This document shows, one piece after another, positions 1 through 6,779 of a stretch of 23,374 bases of DNA. Positions within the stretch are counted from its first letter, which is position 1. Each line of letters starts with the position of its first letter. The translations under genes and the position numbers were made by a program. This stretch comes from JBCDGZ01 sp038750655 (GTDB lineage: Bacteria; Bacteroidota; Bacteroidia; Chitinophagales; Saprospiraceae). The stretch lies in the NCBI GenBank assembly GCA_038750655.1, contig JBCDGZ010000123.1, positions 1-23,374 of the forward strand. Direction: 5' to 3'. The notes under the pieces were generated by a model. It was not told the origin of the DNA. It worked only from the letters and a program-made list of their open reading frames with translations, and ran no database searches.

Positions 1-37
1 CAACGGCTTTCTTGTAGTGAAGCCAATTTTATAGTCT
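1..37 (+). other. Complete CRISPR spacer at the window edge
   Basis: These 37 bases have exactly the length of the other spacers and abut the first visible repeat. The window therefore starts at a repeat/spacer junction. This fits an assembly contig that ended inside the repetitive array, or an array that simply continues upstream. Confidence 0.75.
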
Positions 38-372
38 GCTGCCGGGCGTGATCCAGAAAAATTAGGATTGAAACTGCAGTTCACCAGTTATTGTCGTCAA
101 AACTCCGGTTTGCTGCCGGGCGTGATCCAGAAAAATTAGGATTGAAACACGACTAGTAAAATAAAATAGTGATGAATCAAAATCTAGCTGCCGGGCGTGA
201 TCCAGAAAAATTAGGATTGAAACTTGCTCTAATGATCCAATTTGTATGCTTTTTTCAAAATGCTGCCGGGCGTGATCCAGAAAAATTAGGATTGAAACGC
301 TTGATTAATTAATTCGTTGAGGAAGGTTCGTTGGGGCTGCCGGGCGTGATCCAGAAAAATTAGGATTGAAAC
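38..372 (+). CRISPR. CRISPR array, leader-distal end (five perfect repeats)
   Basis: Five identical 37-bp repeats lie at 38-74, 112-148, 187-223, 262-298 and 336-372. Each begins GCTGCCGGGCGTGATC and ends TTAGGATTGAAAC. The unique spacers between them are 37, 38, 38 and 37 nt (75-111, 149-186, 224-261, 299-335). Bases 1-37 are another full-length spacer, so the array continues to the left. The terminal ATTGAAAC matches the 8-nt 5' handle of many type I and type III crRNAs. This makes the plus strand the likely transcribed strand and places the leader beyond the left edge. Spacer size argues against type II-C and I-E. No cas gene is present, so the subtype is not assignable here. Confidence 0.97.
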
Positions 373-408
373 AGCTCTTGTAGTGCATCCTCTACGTTTG
401 TAGCTATA
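373..408 (+). other. Last CRISPR spacer (oldest visible)
   Basis: A 36-nt unique segment between the last perfect repeat and the decayed terminal repeat. Being leader-distal, it should be among the oldest acquisitions in the array. Confidence 0.7.
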
Positions 409-445
409 GCCACCAAGAATAATCCAAGAAAATTAGGAATTATAA
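409..445 (+). repeat. Degenerate terminal CRISPR repeat
   Basis: This stretch aligns with the repeat without gaps in its first 17 positions (10 of 17 identical; six of the seven differences replace G or C by A). It then keeps a recognisable AATTAGGA core followed by an altered end. Decayed repeats mark the trailer end of arrays, which independently supports plus-strand orientation and a leader to the left. Confidence 0.7.
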
Positions 446-540
446 TAAATACCACTATCATCACCACTCCCGCTAACCGCCGAGAACATAGCCACTAAGC
501 AAAAGTATCGACGGTCAGAGGAAGCAGTGAAAAGGAGGGC
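446..540. other. CRISPR trailer flank, no gene seen
   Basis: Ninety-five bases between the decayed repeat and the stop codon of the SnoaL gene. I see no cas gene, no further repeat and no terminator-like hairpin with a T-run. It is trailer-side flank, not a leader. Confidence 0.5.
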
Positions 541-1431
541 CTAAAAGCCAAACATTCCATTATCATTGGCCAAATTCTCGGTAGGGATTTCTTGGATGAT
601 GTCCCAGTGCTCGACCAGCTTGCCGTCTTGGACTCGGAATAAATCGTAGAAAGCGTGGCCTTTGCCGTGCCATTCACCTTCGCTGATCGTCAGGATGAAG
701 TTACCCTCGCCGATTACCTGGTGTAACTTTTTGTACTGAAACATATCGTTATTCGCGGCTAGGTATTGAAACGCTTCTTGCAAGCCTTGCAGGCCATCCT
801 TGATCGCTGGATTATGCTGGTGGTAAGTCTCGGTACTGATGTAATCTGTGATTTTACCGGGGTTGTTGCCAAATAATACATCCTGTACAAGATTTTTCAC
901 CAGCTTCTTATTGGCCTCAGTGGCCTCCAAGTCTTCGATGGTGGTTGGACCGTCGATTAAGGTGCGGCCCGAAGGGTTAGGAGGCGTATTGGGCATCAAG
1001 GCGTCCCAATGCTCGGCTATTTTACCCTGGTCGTCAAAGCGTAAAACGTCGAAGGAAACCATTTCTTCTGCACCAAAGGGTTTTGCGCCTGTCCACAGGT
1101 GATGCAAGACTACGAAGTTGCCCTCTTCAATCACTCGGATCGCCTTGGCCTTGGTACCATTTTCTTTCAAGATAGGAAATAGGCCAATAAAAGGTTCTAA
1201 GCCGGTAGGAAGGAAGGGGTTGTGCTGAATGTAGTCGGCATTAGCTAGTGCCCTGACTTTATCGGCATCTTGGTGGGTGACGGCTTGTACAAAAGCCAGG
1301 GCGGTTTCTTTTTTGTTCATTGTTGAAATTTTAGAATTAGAAATTTCGGTTACTTGAGGCGTGTTGGTCGACTCGGTCGATTCATAGGCCGTTAGCCAAC
1401 TCAATAATAGCAGTGCAAATACTTGTGTCAT
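541..1431 (-). CDS. Exported tandem SnoaL-like (NTF2 fold) protein
   Basis: A 296-aa protein built from two copies of a SnoaL-like domain, about residues 40-150 and 172-285. Equivalent motifs recur: YIQHNP at 67-72 and YHQHNP at 203-208, then an FD..RF..DGK..EHWD-type strand at about 127-143 and 262-277. The family has an NTF2-like alpha+beta barrel and includes polyketide cyclases, but many members have no known reaction, so a substrate cannot be named. The first 18 residues are a hydrophobic segment (ALLLLSWLTA) without a basic n-region, hence a weak export signal. An internal Met at residue 38 (ATG at 1320-1318, starting MNKKET) would give a cytoplasmic form and is a credible alternative start. 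It is divergent from the HxlR regulator at 1547 and probably regulated by it through operators at 1445-1497. Confidence 0.85.
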   Translation of the reverse strand: MTQVFALLLLSWLTAYESTESTNTPQVTEISNSKISTMNKKETALAFVQAVTHQDADKVRALANADYIQHNPFLPTGLEPFIGLFPILKENGTKAKAIRVIEEGNFVVLHHLWTGAKPFGAEEMVSFDVLRFDDQGKIAEHWDALMPNTPPNPSGRTLIDGPTTIEDLEATEANKKLVKNLVQDVLFGNNPGKITDYISTETYHQHNPAIKDGLQGLQEAFQYLAANNDMFQYKKLHQVIGEGNFILTISEGEWHGKGHAFYDLFRVQDGKLVEHWDIIQEIPTENLANDNGMFGF

Positions 1432-1444
1432 GTTTTAAGATTTA

Positions 1445-1497
1445 TTACTTTTGATTCGCAAGTAAAATTATGTAAATTACTTTTTGTTTGCAAGTAA
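1445..1497. promoter_or_regulatory. Tandem inverted-repeat operators between SnoaL and hxlR genes
   Basis: Two 21-bp sites have the same form, TTACTT-N9-AAGTAA, at 1445-1465 and 1477-1497. Their centres are 32 bp apart, about three helical turns, so dimers would bind the same face. A further half-site GCAAGTAA lies at 1520-1527, 30 bp beyond the matching half of the second site. They fill the 115-bp divergent promoter region next to the HxlR gene. HxlR proteins typically bind as dimers to inverted repeats near their own gene, so autoregulation plus control of the SnoaL gene is inferred. Confidence 0.6.
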
Positions 1498-1546
1498 TTT
1501 TGAAAATAAATTGCACTTTGCAAGTAATAATTGACGATTTATTGAC

Positions 1547-1987
1547 ATGAAACCTAAATTTCGCTGTGATTGTCCATTTACTTCGGCGCTGGATGTGCTG
1601 GGAGATAGATGGATGCTGGTTATTGTGAAGCTGATGATAACCGATTTAAAGGAAACCTTCAAAGACTTTATAGAGAGCGATGAGGCCATCGCCACCAATA
1701 TTCTTTCTGCCAAACTGAAGCTGCTCGAACAGTTTGGCATCATTACCAAGTCAAAACGGCCGAATAATAAAAAGACCAACTTGTACCATTTGACGGAGAA
1801 AGGGCTAGCCCTGACGCCTATCCTTGTGGAATTGGCCAGTTGGAGTGATAACCACCTGCGGGATTTTCATCCAGCTATCCAAAATGAAGGAGGTATAGCG
1901 TTATTGCGAAAGGATAAAACCGCTTTCGCCAGCTTATTGGAGAAGCGATATAGAGAAAAACGAGCTGCGGAAACTAATCTGGGGTAA
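1547..1987 (+). CDS. HxlR-family winged-helix transcriptional regulator
   Basis: A 146-aa protein with the HxlR signature: CP at 9-10, then the ALDVLGDRW segment, a recognition helix region with ILSAKLKLLEQFGII and the wing ending in LYHLTEKGLALTPIL. Length is slightly above the usual 100-130 aa because of a charged C-terminal tail. Two cysteines (C7 and C9) stand at the N-terminus; in some HxlR proteins the conserved N-terminal Cys senses electrophiles or redox stress, which is possible but untested here. ATG at 1547 fits the family N-terminus. The gene is divergent from the SnoaL protein, its likely target, and convergent with the biotin carboxylase gene with only three bases between the stop codons. 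Confidence 0.92.
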   Translation: MKPKFRCDCPFTSALDVLGDRWMLVIVKLMITDLKETFKDFIESDEAIATNILSAKLKLLEQFGIITKSKRPNNKKTNLYHLTEKGLALTPILVELASWSDNHLRDFHPAIQNEGGIALLRKDKTAFASLLEKRYREKRAAETNLG

Positions 1988-1990
1988 TAC

Positions 1991-3463
1991 CTACCCCAAT
2001 CTATTCCCCCAATTGGATTTGCCACCATTAGGCACCTTGAGCTGCTGCTGTTCTTCCAGCAACAATTGGAGGGCCAGCTGGGCGGCCAGTCGCGCCTCCG
2101 CCTCCTGCCCAAACTTCAATACTTCAGGCTGAAAGTGCTCCTTGACAAAGTGTGTATTGATGTCCCCCGAGCGGAAGACGGGATGCTCGCAAACAAATTG
2201 GCCGAAGGGCAGGGTGGTGGCGATGCCGTCGATGTGGTACTGGCTGATGGCCTCCAGCATCTTGCTGATGGCCTGGGCGCGGTTACTGCCATAGGTGACC
2301 AGCTTGGCAATCATCGGATCGTAGTAAATCGGGATGGTCATGCCCTCGTCGTAGCCATCGTCGAGGCGGATGCCTTCGCCAGCTGGGCGCGTGTAGCGTT
2401 CCAAGGTACCGATGCTGGGCAGGAAGTTATCGGTAGGGTCTTCGGCGTAGACGCGCAGTTCGAGGGCGTGGCCCTGGATGCGCAGGTCTTCCTGGCGGAA
2501 GGGGAGGGCCTCCCCCCGGGCGATTTTGATTTGCTGCTCAACCAGATCAACGCCGCTGATCAGCTCCGTAACGGGATGCTCGACTTGCAGGCGGGTGTTC
2601 ATTTCGAGGAAGTAGAAGTTGAGGTTTTCGTCGACGAGGAATTCGACGGTGCCGGCGCCGAGGTAGTCGCATGCCTTGGCCACTTTGACGGCGGCCTGGC
2701 CCATCGCTTCGCGCAGCTCGGGCGTCAGTAGGGCCGAGGGGGCTTCCTCGACCACCTTCTGGTGGCGGCGCTGGATGCTACACTCCCGCTCGAAGAGGTG
2801 TACGGTATTGCCGTGGCTATCGGCCAAGACTTGAATCTCGATGTGGCGGGGTGAGGCGATGTATTTTTCGATAAAGACCGAGCCGTCGCCGAAGGCCGAG
2901 AGGGCCTCGCTGATGGCGCGTTCCATTTGCTCCTCCAGCTCTTCGTCGGCATTGACCACTCGCATCCCCTTACCGCCCCCACCGGCCGAAGCCTTGATGA
3001 GGATCGGAAAGCCGATCTCCCGAGCAATTTTCTTGGCCACCTCCGGGTCGGTGACTGCCTCGTCGATGCCCGGTACCATCGGAATATCATAGTCCTTGAC
3101 CGCGTCCTTGGCGGCCAGCTTGCTGCCCATCACCTTGATGGCGTGGGGGCGCGGGCCGATGAAGGTGATACCAGCGGCTTCAACAGCTTGGGCAAAGCCT
3201 GCATTTTCGCTCAAAAAACCGTAGCCAGGGTGGATGCCGTCGACCCCCAGGGCCTTGGCCGCCTCGATGATCTTATCACCCAGTAGGTAGGACTCGGAGG
3301 AGGGCGGTGGCCCAAGACAGATCGCCTCATCTGCAAAGCGAACGTGGGGCGCATGGCGATCGGCTTCGGAGTACACGGCAACCGTACGGATGCCCATTTT
3401 GCGCGCACTGCGCATCACACGAAGGGCGATTTCGCCCCGGTTGGCTACAAGGATTTTCTTCAT
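1991..3463 (-). CDS. accC: Biotin carboxylase subunit of acetyl-/acyl-CoA carboxylase
   Basis: A 490-aa ATP-grasp enzyme that carboxylates the biotin of a carrier protein using ATP and bicarbonate. Seen: the N-terminal ANRGEIALR motif, the glycine-rich loop KASAGGGGKGM (157-167), the ERECSIQRRHQKVVEEAPS segment (226-243) with the ATP/bicarbonate residues, and E287-M-N-R291 with LQVEHPVTE, as in E. coli AccC. The C-terminal part (RVYAEDP, YDPMIAKL) resembles the alpha subunits of propionyl- or other acyl-CoA carboxylases more than AccC of fatty-acid synthesis. A Gln/Leu-rich tail of about 35 residues follows the usual end, but there is no biotin-carrier domain. Carrier and carboxyltransferase partners are not in the window, so the acyl-CoA substrate is open. 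Confidence 0.93.
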   Translation of the reverse strand: MKKILVANRGEIALRVMRSARKMGIRTVAVYSEADRHAPHVRFADEAICLGPPPSSESYLLGDKIIEAAKALGVDGIHPGYGFLSENAGFAQAVEAAGITFIGPRPHAIKVMGSKLAAKDAVKDYDIPMVPGIDEAVTDPEVAKKIAREIGFPILIKASAGGGGKGMRVVNADEELEEQMERAISEALSAFGDGSVFIEKYIASPRHIEIQVLADSHGNTVHLFERECSIQRRHQKVVEEAPSALLTPELREAMGQAAVKVAKACDYLGAGTVEFLVDENLNFYFLEMNTRLQVEHPVTELISGVDLVEQQIKIARGEALPFRQEDLRIQGHALELRVYAEDPTDNFLPSIGTLERYTRPAGEGIRLDDGYDEGMTIPIYYDPMIAKLVTYGSNRAQAISKMLEAISQYHIDGIATTLPFGQFVCEHPVFRSGDINTHFVKEHFQPEVLKFGQEAEARLAAQLALQLLLEEQQQLKVPNGGKSNWGNRLG

Positions 3464-3797
3464 GCCATAAAAGTAGAAAATTCGGATTACATTATTGATT
3501 TCAACTCCCCATATTTTGCATTGAGTTACTTGACAGGATTTTTTAATTTGTATACCTTATGCATCAGTAATTATCCAGTACATTGCTTACTTATCTGTTT
3601 ATTGATCAATTGATCATCTCCTGCTGCCATAGTATTTATAACTCACACTGCTCCTAGTAATAACTCGGCTCTTTAACAATTAATCCGCTTAAAATGGCGG
3701 TTAAAGCCTATTATTTGCCTTATCATGGTCTGTCGACCTTGCATGAGTGTACATAGTTATATGCCTAATTTCATCATTTTCTAAAACCTATTTTTTT
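3464..3797. other. Divergent intergenic region accC / secreted protein
   Basis: A 334-bp AT-rich gap upstream of both accC (minus) and the small secreted protein (plus). It holds a perfect 14-bp palindrome, TGATCAATTGATCA, at 3603-3616, and a small inverted repeat CCGC/GCGG around 3685-3702 without a T-run. A TATTATTTG string at 3709-3717 resembles the Bacteroidota -7 element but has one extra base. I see no RNA gene or additional coding frame. Confidence 0.5.
3603..3616. promoter_or_regulatory. Perfect 14-bp palindrome, possible operator
   Basis: TGATCAATTGATCA reads identically on both strands. It lies 140 bp before accC and 182 bp before the secreted protein gene. No local regulator gene adjoins it, so which protein binds it, if any, is unknown. 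Confidence 0.3.
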
Positions 3798-4244
3798 ATG
3801 AAAAACATCAATTATTCTTTCCTCGTACTATTGGTAGCTGCCCTGTCTTTTATTAGCCTCGAATCCAATGCCCAGGCTGATTACAGTGCCGACATTAGCT
3901 GCGCCAATTGGAACCAAGTGGCGACGGGCTGCGTCGGTGCCTGTGGGACTTCTTCTACCATCACCTATCCAGTATTGTGCGTTAGTGCAGAACAGCGTCG
4001 GGTCGCCCTATGTGTCCGTAATGAGGCCAGTAGCCTCTGTCCCAATACCGGAGCAATTGCCAAAGTATACGTCAATGGCACCCTGCGGGCTTCCGGTGAT
4101 ATTACAGCCCAGGGGTCTAGCATCACCTTTTTTGCCGCTTGTGGCGATCAGGTGAGTGTCGTGACCAGCACTTATCCCATCAGCAATAACATTCAGTGTG
4201 TCTGGTTGGGGCAGCTTACGGTGGGTTTGAGAAGGTTTAACTAA
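3798..4244 (+). CDS. Small secreted protein with eight cysteines, unknown function
   Basis: A 148-aa protein beginning MKNINYSF with a clear signal peptide: a basic start, a hydrophobic core LVLLVAALSFIS and a probable cleavage after SNAQA (about residue 27). An in-frame alternative start at 3747 adds 17 residues before the signal peptide and is unlikely. The mature part has eight cysteines (35, 45, 49, 61, 72, 81, 115, 134), an even number consistent with four disulfides, and alternating hydrophobic stretches that suggest a beta-rich fold. I recognise no family, no lipobox and no type IX secretion C-terminal domain. The gene stands alone on its strand. Its last four bases overlap the end of the convergent aminotransferase gene. 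Confidence 0.8.
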   Translation: MKNINYSFLVLLVAALSFISLESNAQADYSADISCANWNQVATGCVGACGTSSTITYPVLCVSAEQRRVALCVRNEASSLCPNTGAIAKVYVNGTLRASGDITAQGSSITFFAACGDQVSVVTSTYPISNNIQCVWLGQLTVGLRRFN

Positions 4245-5077
4245 TTATACAACGATAGCTCATTTAATTGCGCAAGCAATCGGCGACAGTATTGGTTTTG
4301 ATAGCGTCTAGCGTCCCAGCGTTCTACCCAGCGGATTCCCCGAATCGCATTAGTCACTCCAATTTCTGTTGCCGATGTTAATTCCTCCAAGCTAATGGCC
4401 CGTTGCCAAACTTCCAGCTCGGTTTGCTCCGCTATTTCCAAAATCAATCCCCTAATCACTCCTTCAATACAGCCTTCACTCAAAGGGGGCGTAATGAGCT
4501 GCTGCTCCTTAATCATAAACACATTGCCAATGCTGCACTCGGCAACTCGACCATCTTGATTCAGGAGCAGGCATTCGTCAAAATTTTGCTTTTTCAGAAA
4601 TCGTCCCGCCAGTACGTAGGGTAGGCTATTGCAACTTTTGAGATTAGAAAGGGGATGCATCGGCAAAGGGATTTCATCATAAACCCCTAAGCTCAAGCCC
4701 TGGTCGTGTAGTCGAAAATCGGCTTGTTCTAAGGGATGCAACTGCATCAAATAAACCGATTCATCGGATTGAGGAGCATAATAACCGCCATCTTGTCGAT
4801 ATACCGTTAGGCGGAGGCGGTGATGGCCCTTTCCCCCGGTCATCCGGTCGATCTCTCGCTGCATGAACTCGGCATTGTAGTGGAGCGGAATATCGTAGCC
4901 CAGCAGGTGCATGCCCTTTTTGAGCCGGCGCAGGTGGCGCTCCAAAAAGCAAGCTTTTCCATCCTTGATGCGGATCGACTCGAAGAGGCCATCCCCGTAG
5001 CGAAATACGCGATTGTCGGGGCCGAATAGGGGGTTGATGAGGGGGCGAATAAAGCCGTTGTGGTTCAGATAGTCCAA
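4241..5077 (-). CDS. Class IV PLP-dependent aminotransferase (PabC/IlvE-like)
   Basis: A 278-aa fold-type IV PLP enzyme. Seen: RYGDGLFESIR (26-36) and FLERHLRRL (44-52) near the N-terminus, the probable Schiff-base lysine K147 in NLKSCNSLPYVLA, the ring-nitrogen glutamate E180 in GRVAECSIGNVF, and TPPLSEGCIEGVIR, the phosphate-binding stretch. Family members include branched-chain aminotransferase, D-amino-acid transaminase and 4-amino-4-deoxychorismate lyase. The length and the GDGLFES/TPPLS pattern fit PabC-type lyases at least as well as IlvE, so the substrate is left open. Same strand as the nucleotidase gene, which ends 31 bp upstream of this start: probably co-transcribed. Confidence 0.88.
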   Translation of the reverse strand: MDYLNHNGFIRPLINPLFGPDNRVFRYGDGLFESIRIKDGKACFLERHLRRLKKGMHLLGYDIPLHYNAEFMQREIDRMTGGKGHHRLRLTVYRQDGGYYAPQSDESVYLMQLHPLEQADFRLHDQGLSLGVYDEIPLPMHPLSNLKSCNSLPYVLAGRFLKKQNFDECLLLNQDGRVAECSIGNVFMIKEQQLITPPLSEGCIEGVIRGLILEIAEQTELEVWQRAISLEELTSATEIGVTNAIRGIRWVERWDARRYQNQYCRRLLAQLNELSLYN

Positions 5078-5108
5078 ATTTGTAGCATTAATGGTTTAGA
5101 ATAGGTAT

Positions 5109-6641
5109 TTAACCTGCCAAATATTTAATTACCGCTTGACGAATGTCATTCCTCAAATCGGTAGGCTGGTTGGCCTGCGGCTCCGTGATTTTGATGATCC
5201 CCGGGTTGGCGCGCGTCAAAATCTTGATGTCCAGGCCCAACAGCAAATAATCATTCAGCGCAATGTGGTAATTTTTACCCTCATCAATCAACTCACCGTT
5301 GACCTCCCACTTCTCCCGATAATTGCGTCGGACCTTATCCCACTGCAAAAAGCCGCCCTTGCCCTTATTGGCCCAGCCCTCGTCCAGCACCGCTTTGAGC
5401 AGGCTGCCCTTGAGGTCCACCTCCAAAATCTTACCGCCATAAGGCATCGTCCGAATAATATCGTACTCCGTAATTTCTCCCAATAACTGATCATCCACCC
5501 GAAAAGAACCTCCGTTGACAATAGCCGCATCGACCGGCTGCTTGGCTGCTGCTCCCATCGCCCTGGCCACCATCTCGCCCAAGTTGGTCGGTTGGTTGCG
5601 AATGCTGCTTTCGCGGCCGTCCAGCGGGGTATCCACCCTGGCCACCACCTTGTAAGGATCAAAGCCCTCCTTACGAAAGCTCTCATCAGCAATCCCCGTC
5701 CATTTCTCTACGATCTGTTTCACCGCTGGATCTTCCATGATAAACTGATCGATCTTGACCAGGGTCGAACGGATGTCCAGCTGCTTGCTGCGCTTATCGT
5801 AGTGCAGCCGGTGCACATAGACCGTACGGGCATTAGCATCGGCTTTGGTCACCCGAGTTTTGCCGATTTCGTAGAGCATATTATCGTGATCGTGGCCGCC
5901 CATGATCAGCGGCACCTCCTGAAATTGGCGGGCCAGCACCGTATCCTGATTGATTTCGAGGTGGGTGAGCCCTAGGATGATGTCGCTGTCTTTGCGCAAT
6001 TGCTTCATGCTCTGCTGCACCCGCTCGGTATGATCCTGATAGACCACATAATCTTTAGGGTTGGAGTTGATGCAGGCACTAAAAAAGCCAATATTGACCT
6101 GCGTACCATCCTGGTCTTTGGGCGTCCAATACCAATAAGCTGGGCAGTGCTCCTCCTGGCCCTCCTTTTTTTTGTGAAAAGACTTGGTGCCGTCAGCCAT
6201 TTTGTGCAGTACATTGGTGCCAATCCAATCAAAGGCTGATTCATTGAGTCGCTTTTGCAGCTCTGCCTCTTTGAGGTCAAACTCGTGATTGCCGAAGGCC
6301 ACAACGTCCACCTCGCAGGCATTCATACACTCCACCATCTGCCGACCCTTGATGCTTTCCCCTTCGTATTTCATGGTGCCAATCAGGGAAGGGTAGAGAA
6401 AGTCGCCCGCGTGGACAAAAAGCGTATTGGGGTTCTCGGCCTCTAGTTGTTTGCGCAGCGTGGCAATCCTGGCCATGCCACCGACTGTACCTCGTTCCAC
6501 ACCAGCAATTTCGTAGGTATCATTGAGTTGGAGAATAATGAGGTCGATTTGGCCATCACCCATACTGGATTTGGCGTCTTTTCCGGCTTTGCAACCAAAA
6601 ATCAGGAGAGAGAGAAGCAGGAGTAGGGGAGCTGATTTCAT
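5109..6641 (-). CDS. 5'-nucleotidase/metallophosphatase family lipoprotein (UshA-like)
   Basis: A 510-aa protein with a lipoprotein-type signal (LIFGC, Cys17), so probably anchored in the envelope facing the periplasm or the surface. The metallophosphatase domain shows LQLNDTYEI (38-45), HAGDFL (77-82), FGNHEFDL (116-123), LTHLE and GGHDHD, the metal ligands of the dinuclear centre. In the first motif a tyrosine (Y43) stands where UshA has histidine, a variant seen in other bacterial members. The C-terminal 5'-nucleotidase domain includes AIVNGGSFR and TMPYGGKILEVDLKG. Expected role: dephosphorylation of extracellular nucleotides for phosphate or nucleoside salvage; the exact substrate is inferred. 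It heads a two-gene unit with the aminotransferase. Confidence 0.92.
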   Translation of the reverse strand: MKSAPLLLLLSLLIFGCKAGKDAKSSMGDGQIDLIILQLNDTYEIAGVERGTVGGMARIATLRKQLEAENPNTLFVHAGDFLYPSLIGTMKYEGESIKGRQMVECMNACEVDVVAFGNHEFDLKEAELQKRLNESAFDWIGTNVLHKMADGTKSFHKKKEGQEEHCPAYWYWTPKDQDGTQVNIGFFSACINSNPKDYVVYQDHTERVQQSMKQLRKDSDIILGLTHLEINQDTVLARQFQEVPLIMGGHDHDNMLYEIGKTRVTKADANARTVYVHRLHYDKRSKQLDIRSTLVKIDQFIMEDPAVKQIVEKWTGIADESFRKEGFDPYKVVARVDTPLDGRESSIRNQPTNLGEMVARAMGAAAKQPVDAAIVNGGSFRVDDQLLGEITEYDIIRTMPYGGKILEVDLKGSLLKAVLDEGWANKGKGGFLQWDKVRRNYREKWEVNGELIDEGKNYHIALNDYLLLGLDIKILTRANPGIIKITEPQANQPTDLRNDIRQAVIKYLAG

Positions 6642-6720
6642 ATTGTGTTTTTTGGTTTGTTCTCCAGGAAGGAAAAGGAAAAATTAATTCCGTCAAACTG
6701 TCTAAGATAAAATAAATCGT

Positions 6721-6728
6721 TATGTTTG
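6721..6728 (+). promoter_or_regulatory. Putative -7 promoter element for the CoA-transferase operon
   Basis: TATGTTTG matches the Bacteroidota primary sigma factor -7 consensus TAnnTTTG, 51 bp before the chosen ATG at 6780. The -33 region is weak (only TG at about the right place), so this is a partial promoter call. Confidence 0.45.
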
Positions 6729-6779
6729 GGCGAATGATTGGAGGAGAAAGAATCAGAATCCTTTAAAAAACCTAACCTA

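Noticed and set aside
11..385. Shared CTTGTAGTG in the first and last spacers (11-19 and 377-385)
   Set aside because: Nine bases in two 36-37 nt spacers at different offsets is weak and could be chance; not evidence of a common target.
446..540. CRISPR leader next to the array
   Set aside because: The adjoining repeat is the decayed one and the handle-like end points right, so this is the trailer side.
2066..2731. Long open frame (221 codons) on the plus strand opposite accC
   Set aside because: It mirrors the conserved biotin carboxylase gene; its translation has no recognisable motif and exists because of codon bias in the real gene.
3747..3797. Upstream start for the Cys-rich secreted protein
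   Set aside because: It would put 17 residues before a normal signal peptide; ATG 3798 gives a standard basic n-region.
6738..6779. Upstream TTG start for scoA
   Set aside because: The extra 14 residues are not family-like, and an ATG at 6780 gives the usual N-terminus.
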